NCBI GenBank assembly: GCA_020439745.1
Contig: JAGQSC010000029.1
Span: 248,001-312,000 of the forward strand
Origin: Acidobacteriota bacterium
GTDB taxonomy: Bacteria; Acidobacteriota; Holophagae; Acanthopleuribacterales; Acanthopleuribacteraceae
Length of the DNA: 64,000 nucleotides
Direction: 5' to 3'
The position numbers and the translations under genes were made by a program. Below the pieces are notes generated by a model. It was not told the origin of the DNA. It searched no databases and saw only the letters and a program-made list of their open reading frames with translations. Positions 9,624 through 18,423 of the stretch are shown here, piece by piece. Numbering within the stretch: position 1 is the first letter of the stretch; each line of letters opens with the position of its first letter.

Positions 9624-11749
9624 TATGGAGATCCTTCCTCAATATTCGCGGCAGATTGGTCGAATTCGTGTTTTATCTGCTCGTATACAAATTGAACATC
9701 TTCCTCACGAATTTTTCGCCGATTCACGTTCAGAATATGCGCAACTAAATTGACACAAATCTTTTGGATCAGGTAGGGCTTGCCTTGTGTGAGCTCCAAA
9801 ATCATGTCAATGGATGGGGGCGTAAATGAGTACACACCTTTGACGGGGTCAGCCACAAGATGTCGTGCTTGAGAATCATTGAAGGCTGATAGCTGAATTT
9901 GTTCAAAGAAGTTGTACCAAGGACTGCCCTCACTTTTCCAACGTTTTGAAATGTGAATGCCTGCCATCACAGCGACCAGATGTTGCGCGAAACCCTTCAT
10001 GAATACCGAGCGCAACTGCTGATTGGTTCTTTCCGAAAAGGTGTTCATCACATCTACTTCATCCAGTAAAAGCACAAGCTTGGGACTCTTCTCTAATCGT
10101 TCCTTCAGTAGGTTGATCGCCTTACGCAGGCGCTGAGCAAAAAGTCGCGCGTCAACTTCGTCGGGTGTGGGTTCCAGATCGAACCCGCGAAGTGACAATG
10201 TGCCAGTAATCTCATGATCAAGGAACGCAAAAAAGTCGGATTCTGCGACCCCCTGCAAGTCAATGAGCACCGGAATGAAATCATAAATTTCGTCTTCGAC
10301 GGTGGGCAAAACCGCATTGAGCCGATGCAAAAATGAAGTCTTGCCTATTCTGCGTTCGCCGCAAATCATAAGCGAATTGTTGTGAAGCGTGTTGAGAATT
10401 TGTTTCAGCAAGGCTCGGCGACCGTAAAACATGTTGTCGGTCAGAACCGGGGCGCCTGCGATATAGGGATTAAAACGTTCTCGGAACGCAGTGCGCAAAC
10501 GCCGCTGGTGAATGACATAGGCCATCAACATCAACATGCTTACGCCCAGAATCGACAACCGAATGGCCAACGCCAAGCCTTCGTTCTTGGGGTAAACGAG
10601 CTCGGTACGAAACGTCTTCATGTGTGTCTGACTTTGATAATCCGTAATGTACATGTTGAACTGATTGAGTCCTTCCTTAACAGGTAACTCTTTATCTGTC
10701 AGATTGGGCAAGTGGAAGACTTTCTTCCCCCGCAAGTCCCACTCACCCACGCGCTGGTCGTTGACACTCAAACTCGCCCTTAACAAAGTCACGTTGCTGT
10801 TGATCTGAGCATTAAACCAATATCTGGAATCGGTAAATGTTTTGAACCAGTCTATCGTGACATTGGGCACCACTTGCGGGGAGAGTCGCTTGGCTTGATC
10901 AGACTGCTGTCGGAGCTCGTCAATGACTTCGGCCAGCGATTGGCGGTCCAGTTTTTGCGCCTCAAGGCGCTCCAGTAAGATGGCATTGTCTGACTCCATC
11001 TCTGCGATGCGCGACTCGAGGAAATCAATTTGCAGCTTGTCTTCCGACTGGTCCAAACGCGCCTCATATCGCGAGATAAAAGAACGCGCTTCGGGGTGGC
11101 CCGCAACCAGTTTTCGATCGACGAGTTGGTAAAAGAAATAGGCGGACTCCAGATCATTTTCCCGTTCGGCTTGTCGAGCCCTGGACAAAACGTCGTTAAC
11201 GTCTTGCTGAATCCTGTCTTGCAAGGCCGCGAGGTCTCGACTGGACTTGAGCGCGTTCTCTGCGAAGCGGCGTAACGTGGCCAGCGTCTCGTCGTCCGGG
11301 TGGTCTTTTTGTAAGGTCCGAATGAGCTGAAGTGCGCCTTCAAAGTTACCCACGCTGATCAAATCATTAATGCCTCGCGTATCAAGCACAGGGGTGGTGT
11401 CCACTTCTGGAATAAGGTAACCCTCAAACAACGCGAGCTGGATTCGTACATATTCGTCGCGATCTTCGCCATAGTTTTTCGCCAGCGCAAGGTATTTGCG
11501 CGCTGCATCGTCCTCACCGAGGATTAGGTGTGCCTCCGTGAGGTACACATAAGGAAAATACTTGATCAACTGAACCCCATAAGTCCTTTTGTTGGCGCTG
11601 CTCATCGGGTCAATCTGAATCGCCTTCTCAAGTTGATCAATGGCTCCCTTGTAGTCTTCATCTTGAAAGCGTTTCACGCCAACTTCATAGTGCTCGTAGA
11701 ATTTCTGCGACTGAAAGGCAATGGTCATTAATAATACGATCACAGTCAT
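9623..11749 (-). CDS. Membrane-spanning TPR / coiled-coil / AAA ATPase
   Basis: A 708-aa protein with an unusual order of parts: a short hydrophobic N-terminus (1-13, possible signal sequence or anchor); TPR-like helices (about 17-160, including KGAIDQLEKAIQIDP); a coiled coil (about 230-290); a beta domain (about 295-387); one transmembrane helix (about 391-412); basic RR-rich positive-inside residues; then a cytoplasmic P-loop ATPase with NPYIAG, FYGRR, Walker A GERRIGKTS (464-472) and Walker B LVLLLDEVD (558-566). This predicts a periplasmic sensing part linked to a cytosolic ATPase. It lies 3 bases after the outer-membrane protein gene and 1-base coupled to a second ATPase. Function unknown; a trans-envelope signalling or assembly role is inference. 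Confidence 0.85.
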   Translation of the reverse strand: MTVIVLLMTIAFQSQKFYEHYEVGVKRFQDEDYKGAIDQLEKAIQIDPMSSANKRTYGVQLIKYFPYVYLTEAHLILGEDDAARKYLALAKNYGEDRDEYVRIQLALFEGYLIPEVDTTPVLDTRGINDLISVGNFEGALQLIRTLQKDHPDDETLATLRRFAENALKSSRDLAALQDRIQQDVNDVLSRARQAERENDLESAYFFYQLVDRKLVAGHPEARSFISRYEARLDQSEDKLQIDFLESRIAEMESDNAILLERLEAQKLDRQSLAEVIDELRQQSDQAKRLSPQVVPNVTIDWFKTFTDSRYWFNAQINSNVTLLRASLSVNDQRVGEWDLRGKKVFHLPNLTDKELPVKEGLNQFNMYITDYQSQTHMKTFRTELVYPKNEGLALAIRLSILGVSMLMLMAYVIHQRRLRTAFRERFNPYIAGAPVLTDNMFYGRRALLKQILNTLHNNSLMICGERRIGKTSFLHRLNAVLPTVEDEIYDFIPVLIDLQGVAESDFFAFLDHEITGTLSLRGFDLEPTPDEVDARLFAQRLRKAINLLKERLEKSPKLVLLLDEVDVMNTFSERTNQQLRSVFMKGFAQHLVAVMAGIHISKRWKSEGSPWYNFFEQIQLSAFNDSQARHLVADPVKGVYSFTPPSIDMILELTQGKPYLIQKICVNLVAHILNVNRRKIREEDVQFVYEQIKHEFDQSAANIEEGSP

Positions 11750-11752
11750 CCT

Positions 11753-13036
11753 CTAGAACCTGTATAAGACCGACGTAACCAACCAATCAAATCGGTTGGA
11801 CCTCACAGCGGCCAAATCTACCTGAATGCGGTTGCGCCACACGAACCCCACCCCAGCTGTGAATCCTACGTTGTCGTTCAGTTGCCCAAAGTTGAATATG
11901 AAATCCTGGATTTCTCCGAACTCGTCGTCTTGAGGACCTACAAACCGCGTTTTGTGATCCGGGTCCAGGAAGGCACCCGCTCTCAACGCAACGATCGTTT
12001 TATCGGTCGGGATCAGGTATTCCGTGCCCAGGTGCCACTCGATCACGTCGGGGCTTTCATAGTCCGCTGCCGAAAAGCGCTCGCCAGAAATAATGGTGAA
12101 ATCGTCACCCGTCAATTGTTTGTAGCGAATCCAATCCAGATCGAGAAGGATGGTGGTCAAGTCATTTGGTTGATATGAAAAGCCAAGGTTTAATGAATCA
12201 GGAACTTTGAGGTTTATGGCAAAGTCTTGCCCGCCAGGAAACTCATCAGGCGGAAACTGGGGGTTGTTGACCCGTTCATCGTAACGAAAATCGGGTTGCC
12301 GCTTGAATACCAAGCCGACATTGGCGTGTTGATTGAATTCCAATAAGGCGCCCAGCACAAACGTACCCTTCTGGCTGGTTGCATGTGCCTGACTTTCCAC
12401 GACCTCATTCAATTGCGGCGAAAAAAAGTCGCTCGACAGTCGAGTGCTGTATTGGTAATCAACGGCTAACTTGGAAAGGCCGAAAGCCCCGCCAAGTGAG
12501 AACCTCCCCCAGCGACGTGAAACACTCAAACCAAGCGTATCGATGGACATCGCGACCTGATGTTGATTGATGTATGTGAATTCATAACCCCGGTCGACGC
12601 TGAGCCAACGCGTCAACTCGGCATCTGGCGTATTGCGTTGGTAGTCGAGGTGATTCACAAAAAAGACGCTTAGCGCCGTTTCTCGAACGCTGAATGTGAG
12701 CGACGCAAAACCAATCTTATCCGAAGACTCTTCTGTCGCTTCCGCAGTGCCCCCGATCAATTCAAAAGCCGCAGTCTCCTGAAGAAAAGAGAACTGCGTA
12801 TTGCTGGAGCGAAACTCAATCGACAGTTCCGGTCTCGCAAGCACGGAAATACCAGCAGGATTGTTGTAAGCAGCTGTTGCTTCATCTGCCAACCCCACAA
12901 ACGCCCGACCCATCGCATTTGCGCGAGCCCCGGGCGTAGCAAAGTCAAACTGAAACTCACGATAAATAGTTTCGTCGGTTTGAGCCCATAGGGGCAATGA
13001 AAACAGCACCATAACTGCGATGCAGCGAATGAGCAT
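11753..13036 (-). CDS. Outer-membrane beta-barrel protein, FadL/PorV-like
   Basis: Predicted outer-membrane barrel (427 aa). The signal peptide LIRCIAVMVLFSLPLWA|Q is followed by the family hallmark FATPGARANAMGRAFVGLAD and AYNNPAG, as in FadL/OmpP1 and PorV/PorQ proteins. Alternating beta strands continue to a terminal aromatic residue (VTSVLYRF). The ATG at 13036 places the signal peptide at the N-terminus; ATG 13048 is an alternative and a TTG at 13099 is unlikely. It is the first gene of a three-gene operon with two related ATPases. A transport or anchoring role is suggested by the family, but the partner genes make classical fatty-acid uptake doubtful. Confidence 0.82.
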   Translation of the reverse strand: MLIRCIAVMVLFSLPLWAQTDETIYREFQFDFATPGARANAMGRAFVGLADEATAAYNNPAGISVLARPELSIEFRSSNTQFSFLQETAAFELIGGTAEATEESSDKIGFASLTFSVRETALSVFFVNHLDYQRNTPDAELTRWLSVDRGYEFTYINQHQVAMSIDTLGLSVSRRWGRFSLGGAFGLSKLAVDYQYSTRLSSDFFSPQLNEVVESQAHATSQKGTFVLGALLEFNQHANVGLVFKRQPDFRYDERVNNPQFPPDEFPGGQDFAINLKVPDSLNLGFSYQPNDLTTILLDLDWIRYKQLTGDDFTIISGERFSAADYESPDVIEWHLGTEYLIPTDKTIVALRAGAFLDPDHKTRFVGPQDDEFGEIQDFIFNFGQLNDNVGFTAGVGFVWRNRIQVDLAAVRSNRFDWLVTSVLYRF

Positions 13037-13355
13037 AGCTGGGATCATATCACTGCATAACCGTTTCTCCAACGAATTCTGTCTCCGCACAAAAGACAAT
13101 TCTCAGACAATCGTCGCCCCGGTCAGGCTGTCAACCTAAAATACTTGTTTTATTACACTTAACCTTGCTCACTTTTCATGGCATGAATCTCGCTTCACAG
13201 TGCTGCGGGTGTCCCCCTTGTGGGGACGCAACCTGTATGCATTTATCGATCGACTCAAGTAAGGCGAACGTTAATCCCAGGGAAGCAAATCCCATTGCCA
13301 TTTCGATGGTTTGGTCAAAAATAAAACGATTACTCTTAAATGGAGGTATCACTTA
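13037..13355. other. Divergent intergenic region with a leader hairpin
   Basis: About 320 bases separate the minus-strand barrel gene and the plus-strand secreted protein gene at 13356. The clearest structure is a stem-loop at 13209-13229 (gtgtcccc / ggggacgc around a 5-base loop). It lies about 125 bases before the start and probably within the leader of the plus-strand gene. A strong Shine-Dalgarno site (GGAGGT, 13342-13347) sits 8 bases before the ATG. I could not fix a convincing -35/-10 pair. No short gene is evident. Confidence 0.4.
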
Positions 13356-15374
13356 ATGTTTAAGAAAGCATGGTCCTTGCTGGCGCTTGCAGCTGTGGGC
13401 TCAGTGGTGTTCGCGAACGTTGACCTTCGTACGAACATCCAAGATATCTACTATCGCGGGACTTGCGAAGAAGCTGGTGCTGTCACGATGTCTGTGAACG
13501 GTAACGATTTCTTCGAAGCATCTACCGACACTCCGGTATATATCCGCGTCCGTCTCGACAAGGGCGGCCTGCTGTGCGACACCATGGTTGATTTCCAAGG
13601 TGTTGACTCACTGGGTAACCCCCACACTAACGTGCCGATCTACCTGGCGATGCGCGTTGAATCTTCTTCCGGCGCTTTGATTGCCGCTCCTTCAGGAACG
13701 GTATCTATCATTCGTTGGATCGAAGGTGAAAGCGAACTGTGGTTGCGTGTGCAAGCTACTTCAGCTCAATGGCTGAACGTAGGTGGCGTACTCTTCCCGC
13801 CGGACGTTAACCGTCGTGTTGCTTGGACCTTCGGCGTCACAGCACGTAACTCCTGGAACCGTAACAACCCGGACTTCCTGGCTGGCTTGGCAAACTTGCC
13901 TGCCAACACCAATGATTTGGTAGCCATGGCTGATCCTCTGGTTGATACACGTGGTTGGGCGATTTCGACCCTGTTCTGCGTTGACGTATCTGAGTCCATT
14001 CTCGAGCCTTGGCCGAATCTGAACTCTGAACTCAACTTCGACACGATTTCGTTTGACTTCCAAACGACACCGCCTCAGTCGGTACAGTTTGCTTCACAAA
14101 TTCGCACTGGCGACCAAACGTCAGCTAACTTCTCGGGTGACGATACGATCGCTCGTGGTATTGATGTTGTCTGCACCATGACTGTCGACAAAGGCGGTCA
14201 AGCCAACGCAGATCTGTGCTTGATCCCTGGTGGTCAGAACGTGCAGGCTGATGGTCTGGTATGCATGACCGACAGTATCGGTATCAACCTGTTCTGCGAC
14301 TATGGCTGGAACTTCTTCTCTCAAGTCATCGTGGTCACGCCTGACGGCGCACCTTATGGCTTCCCTGTAATTGTCGATGCAAACGGCGACCCGATCGTTG
14401 TTGCGATCGTAAGTGGAGAAGAATGGTGGGCAGTTGGTGTATCTGGCGAAGTTGAAGGCGATGACTTCTTCTTGGCATTCACCACCGCGGACCAATCTTT
14501 CAGCGCAGGTGGTAACCTGTTGGCTGGCGCGGCTTGGCTGATCTGGCTGGGTCCAGATGTTGCCGGTCCTCTGGTTGACATCGACCTGACTGCAACCGTA
14601 TGTGCTTGGTACACCATTGATCCTCAGCACGTTGACCTTCAAGCCATCGTTTATGTCACCAACCATGGCGACACTGATGATGAGCCTCCGTTCGACGGTA
14701 CGCTGGACGATGGCCAAGGCTATCGCGCAGTATCTGCTGACGACCAACGCGAAGAATGTCCGCCTTCCTTCTATCTGGTTGGCGTGATTGACTGGCCGTT
14801 TGGTACCTTCAACCCATGCCGTTCGGCTACGGTTGTTATCTTCTTCCCATACCTGCCCAAGTTGGTTGACACTGACTTCTGGACTGGTATCTCCTTCGTG
14901 AACCAAGGTCGCGTAAACTTCGACGACGAAGAAGTCATGATTCGTATGTACGAAGCAGACGGTTCTCGTTGGGATGCATACTTCCCAGCACTGCCTGTTC
15001 GTCACCAGCAAACCTACTTGGTTGCTGATGCTGATCAAGGCGTTGGCTTCTACGATGACGACGCAGGAATCTTCATTCCTGTTGAAGCGCAAAACGGCGA
15101 CCTCGTGCCGCTCGACAAGCGTTCTTCAGCGTTCATCCGCGGTAGCCACATCGGTACGTCCATCGTGGACATCGCTGGTCCAGACCTTGACGGCTTCTGC
15201 TTGATCGGTAACTCTGTAACGCAAGTAGTCTATGGCTACCTGCCGCGCAACACCGTTCCTGGCGCGACGCAAGTGGGTGACCTGCCTGTTCAGGCTGGTA
15301 AAACCGCTGTGTTCAACCCAGACCTGCAGAACATGGTGAAAACCAATTCAAAAGGTCTGAAAAAGCGCCTGTAA
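13356..15374 (+). CDS. Secreted acidic beta-rich protein, probably highly expressed
   Basis: A 672-aa exported protein of unknown function. The ATG at 13356 has GGAGGT upstream and gives a standard signal peptide (FKKAWSLLALAAVGSVVFA|N); the longer frame upstream lacks one. The mature protein is acidic, rich in Asp, Val and Gly, with several Cys that could form disulphides (for example TCEEAG and CFLIGN-like regions). Codon choice is strongly biased to CGT, GGT, AAC, TTC and CTG, unlike its neighbours, as in abundant proteins. A C-terminal segment (DFWTGISFVNQG ... MYEADGS ... LPVRHQQTYLV) matches modules in adjacent secreted proteins. A strong terminator follows. A surface-layer or matrix component is a reasonable guess, not shown. 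Confidence 0.8.
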   Translation: MFKKAWSLLALAAVGSVVFANVDLRTNIQDIYYRGTCEEAGAVTMSVNGNDFFEASTDTPVYIRVRLDKGGLLCDTMVDFQGVDSLGNPHTNVPIYLAMRVESSSGALIAAPSGTVSIIRWIEGESELWLRVQATSAQWLNVGGVLFPPDVNRRVAWTFGVTARNSWNRNNPDFLAGLANLPANTNDLVAMADPLVDTRGWAISTLFCVDVSESILEPWPNLNSELNFDTISFDFQTTPPQSVQFASQIRTGDQTSANFSGDDTIARGIDVVCTMTVDKGGQANADLCLIPGGQNVQADGLVCMTDSIGINLFCDYGWNFFSQVIVVTPDGAPYGFPVIVDANGDPIVVAIVSGEEWWAVGVSGEVEGDDFFLAFTTADQSFSAGGNLLAGAAWLIWLGPDVAGPLVDIDLTATVCAWYTIDPQHVDLQAIVYVTNHGDTDDEPPFDGTLDDGQGYRAVSADDQREECPPSFYLVGVIDWPFGTFNPCRSATVVIFFPYLPKLVDTDFWTGISFVNQGRVNFDDEEVMIRMYEADGSRWDAYFPALPVRHQQTYLVADADQGVGFYDDDAGIFIPVEAQNGDLVPLDKRSSAFIRGSHIGTSIVDIAGPDLDGFCLIGNSVTQVVYGYLPRNTVPGATQVGDLPVQAGKTAVFNPDLQNMVKTNSKGLKKRL

Positions 15375-15400
15375 TCTAGGCCTTTTTCAAAGGAAAGCAA

Positions 15401-15425
15401 GGGGCCCCTCTTCGGAGGGGCCTTT
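15401..15425 (+). terminator. Rho-independent terminator
   Basis: The stem ggcccctc / gaggggcc closes a TTCG tetraloop (15403-15422) and is followed by ttt. It lies 27 bases after the stop of the secreted protein gene. The extra-stable tetraloop fits efficient termination of a strongly expressed transcript. Confidence 0.88.
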
Positions 15426-15508
15426 CGCGTTTATAAGTGTCTGGAATAATGCAGACTGGCACGATGTTTGCCCTTAAATTGGATATAACGGTTAAGGTGG
15501 ATGAACAC

Positions 15509-17893
15509 ATGGCGAAGTGGATAAGTGTACTGGTAATTACAGGGATTGCATTTGCCCAATCGGTGGATTTGCCCGATAAGTTGTGGAATGGAGATTGGCT
15601 CTCCACGCAACGCGATCAGCTCGTGCATGGGGAGGGCTATCGAGGATACCCCGGTCCTCTACCAAAAATGTGGGTTGCAATGGGGTTTGACCCCGACCAT
15701 CCGGCCATAGATTTTGAACTTAACTACAATGTGGATCGTGAATCGCCTTATTGGTTTGGACAGTGCAATGGCTGGGCGGCGGCCGCTTTGATTCACGATG
15801 AACCCGATACCTTGGTCATTAACGGCGTCAAGATCTTTAGTGCCGAGTTGAAAGCCATTCTGACGAGTATCTACAAAGATAATCTGCGTCACTATTTGGG
15901 TCCTCGGACGCCCACTGGCATGTCTCCCAATGGTCTGGAAAGCGTACTCAACAACACACTGGGACGCGGAAATGCCGTGATATTCGACGTAGACATCTCC
16001 GATGCCGTCTGGAATTTCCCCGTTGTTAGCTACACGAAAAGTAGCTCCGAAAATGGTGGCTGGACGTTCGCTTCCATGATCGTCGGCTATGTAGCTACGA
16101 TCGAAATGAGCGACTTTCAGGGTCCCACTCAGCTGGACTATCGAGAATATACCTACCGTTATCCAACGGGCGCCACGAGTGGTTACGAATGGACGGGGCA
16201 GTCGGTTGACGATCACCCCAACGTTGCGTGGACACCCAGTATTCCCTATTCACCTCAATTGTGGGAATTGACGGCTGACCGGTACTTCAACTTGAATACC
16301 TATCAGCAATTGCAGGAATTGGCCGCACGCGCGAATCAGGAAGTTGACCTGATGGAACCCAATAATAGCCAGGAAAATGCAACCGCTTTAAACCGTCAAC
16401 TGATGCTCGGAAGCCTCACTGTTGGGGATCGAGACATTTTTAAGATACTGATGGCCAAGGGTGAAATATTCGATGCGTCGGTCAATGTTTATGACGGACC
16501 GGCCATCAATTTGAGGTTGAGTACCGAAAATGGGCAGGAGCTTGTGCGTGTTGAGGGTGTGCAGAGCTACACATTTGATTTTGAAGCGAACGCGACACAA
16601 GGTGTGGTGCTTGAGGTGGATCGGTTCGAGGCGGGACAAACAGTGTTCTATAGTCTGGTCTTTCCTGAGAATCAGGGTTTTGTGCCGACAGGGGAGGCGG
16701 CTTCAATCTGGGCCCTCAATGTTAGCGATACCGAGAATGCAGTATTTGGACGAACAAAGCTTGAGCTTCCGGCAGGGCATGCGCGAAACATCACGGATGA
16801 ACTCAATGAAGGGGATTTTCGCAGTGCCGAAGACGTGATTTGGGCCCGTGAATATCTTCATGATCGAGGGATGACTAAAACCTATTCTTGGGATCATCCA
16901 AGAGCGTTGGATTATGTGGTACCACATTTGACATTCAAGAATGATTGGGACACCCGTCTCGAAATACAAGCCGGATCTAAGCTGACGGAAGTACCCGTTA
17001 TTGTTTATGGAAAGAATGGCCAGGTGATTCAGGAACAAACCATTTATCTTGATGAGCGCGGACAGTTCAACGGTTCTTTGCGCAACATCTTAGTGGGTAC
17101 TGCATTGACACAAGGCGCCTGGCTTAAGCTTGACGTGCCTCCCGGCTCGCTTACGGGTGATGTTGTTTATTGTCGAGAGCTGCTAGATGATTGGGTTCGA
17201 ATCGACTTGCACTCCAGGCCCGCACACGGCGAAATGCCGGTCATGGGAATTCGAAATGGTGACGATGGCTGGACAGGCGTGGCCATGGTCAATACGTCTG
17301 GTGTGGCCAACGAAATTCTCTATCGAGGATATGATAACCGGGGGAATATTGTCGACGAAGGTTTGTTTGTGCTGGCGCCCGGAGAAAAATGGCTGAACAC
17401 CGTTCATGGGTTCTCACCATCGATTCCGAATAACGGTACGCTTATGTTCTTTTCACAATACGATGTGAATTCGCTTGTAATTCAACATGAGTATCAACCC
17501 CGTGCCACATTTGGCATGCGTGGCCTTAGCCGGTTCAATGACCGATTCAATGAAACGATCATGACCGTGCCCGAGAACTGGTCGGAATCTGAAGTGATCT
17601 GTGCCAACTACCAATCCACCAATGTTCATGTCCTGTTTGAAGGCTACGACGAGCAGGGCGTTCTGCACGGTCGTTTTCACACTATTTTGAGCAATGCATT
17701 AAAACCGTTCGAGGTGAGGCGCGCCTCAGTGGCTCAGATCATGGAAAACGGTGTGGTGAATGGGGATCTTTCGGCGATTCGTTACTTCAAAGTATCTGCA
17801 ATTGATCCAGTCTATTGCTTCGAACTCGTGGGAGAACGGGGCGCAGGCCCGCAAACCGTTTCGCATTTGATCCCGTTATATGAGAATCCCTGA
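15509..17893 (+). CDS. Secreted protein: Cys-dependent TGase-elicitor-like domain, PPC domain and beta modules
   Basis: A 794-aa exported protein. ATG 15509 has AAGGTGG 8 bases upstream and yields the signal peptide AKWISVLVITGIAFA|Q. Residues 20-280 carry YWFGQCNGWAAAAL (Cys86) and a later DDHPNVAWTP, resembling the transglutaminase-elicitor family with a Cys/His papain-like fold; that match is from memory and moderate. About residue 305 begins a bacterial pre-peptidase C-terminal (PPC) domain (MEPNNSQENATALN). The C-terminal 350 residues contain beta modules including DDGWTGVAMVN, shared with the previous gene. Plausible roles are a secreted crosslinking or proteolytic enzyme. A hairpin at 17951-17975 lies downstream but lacks a T-run. 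Confidence 0.75.
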   Translation: MAKWISVLVITGIAFAQSVDLPDKLWNGDWLSTQRDQLVHGEGYRGYPGPLPKMWVAMGFDPDHPAIDFELNYNVDRESPYWFGQCNGWAAAALIHDEPDTLVINGVKIFSAELKAILTSIYKDNLRHYLGPRTPTGMSPNGLESVLNNTLGRGNAVIFDVDISDAVWNFPVVSYTKSSSENGGWTFASMIVGYVATIEMSDFQGPTQLDYREYTYRYPTGATSGYEWTGQSVDDHPNVAWTPSIPYSPQLWELTADRYFNLNTYQQLQELAARANQEVDLMEPNNSQENATALNRQLMLGSLTVGDRDIFKILMAKGEIFDASVNVYDGPAINLRLSTENGQELVRVEGVQSYTFDFEANATQGVVLEVDRFEAGQTVFYSLVFPENQGFVPTGEAASIWALNVSDTENAVFGRTKLELPAGHARNITDELNEGDFRSAEDVIWAREYLHDRGMTKTYSWDHPRALDYVVPHLTFKNDWDTRLEIQAGSKLTEVPVIVYGKNGQVIQEQTIYLDERGQFNGSLRNILVGTALTQGAWLKLDVPPGSLTGDVVYCRELLDDWVRIDLHSRPAHGEMPVMGIRNGDDGWTGVAMVNTSGVANEILYRGYDNRGNIVDEGLFVLAPGEKWLNTVHGFSPSIPNNGTLMFFSQYDVNSLVIQHEYQPRATFGMRGLSRFNDRFNETIMTVPENWSESEVICANYQSTNVHVLFEGYDEQGVLHGRFHTILSNALKPFEVRRASVAQIMENGVVNGDLSAIRYFKVSAIDPVYCFELVGERGAGPQTVSHLIPLYENP

Positions 17894-17950
17894 CAGACCA
17901 ATGACCTATCGTAAAATGGATGTGATACTGAAGTAGAGTCTCAACAGGTA

Positions 17951-17975
17951 GCTCCTGTTCCCTTAGAGCAGGAGC
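17951..17975. repeat. Inverted repeat downstream of the PPC-domain protein
   Basis: gctcctg and caggagc (7 bp, loop of 11) form a perfect stem 57 bases after the stop codon at 17893. No U-run follows, so a rho-independent terminator call would be weak. The rest of 17894-18119 shows no gene. Confidence 0.45.
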
Positions 17976-18119
17976 CTAGCTTTGCAATTACCAGTCCGTT
18001 TACGATGGCCTCAATGCGCAGGAAGGCTCGGTAATTCCGGTCATTGTGACACTTTAATAATCAGTAGTGTCCACGATTTTTCGCTATTAGTTTGAGGCAG
18101 TGCTCCAAATCTCGGGTGA

Positions 18120-18423
18120 CTCACGACGTTTGTATCGCTCAATGATGGATGTCTCAAATATCCCTTGTCGTCGCTTCGGCATTTTTTTATTGGACCCGGC
18201 CTGCCCTCGTATCCAGGCTCCTCTTGTAGTGACCGGCTCGACTGTCTTTGCGGCGTTCCGTACGTTCAAATTTCTCCGCATTACACAATCGCTCCGCTTC
18301 GCTGTCTAACAGCTTGTTCAACGTATCCTCAACCCTAGACCGCACCATCTCTCCTAGATGCTCTCTGACCAGTCCTTCGTTGATTTCAACAATCCTGGCT
18401 CGCGTTTCGGTAAAATTATCCAT
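18120..18423 (-). pseudogene. IS256-family transposase remnant, frameshifted and truncated
   Basis: The minus strand from ATG 18423 encodes VEDTLNKLLDSEAERLCNAE, KFERTERRKDSRAGHYKRSL and DTRAG, matching the N-terminal part of Mutator/IS256 transposases. The frame then stops. The next conserved piece (KKMPKRRQGIFETSIIERYK, RRES) continues in another frame at about 18120-18200, so there is a frameshift near 18190-18200. Homology ends at about 18120; the DDE catalytic core of the roughly 400-aa enzyme is missing. This is a dead relic of an insertion. An 8-bp inverted repeat (tctgattg / caatcaga, 18439-18474) lies just upstream, but intact terminal repeats cannot be assigned. Confidence 0.85.

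Noticed and set aside
13209-13290. Possible c-di-GMP-I riboswitch because of ggggacgc near the hairpin
   Set aside because: The second conserved core (acagggcaaacc type) and the correct order of helices are absent, so only an unclassified hairpin is reported.
14121-15092. A long open frame on the minus strand antisense to the secreted protein gene at 13356
   Set aside because: No ribosome-binding site or family resemblance. Long antisense frames are expected opposite strongly codon-biased genes, so it is a shadow.
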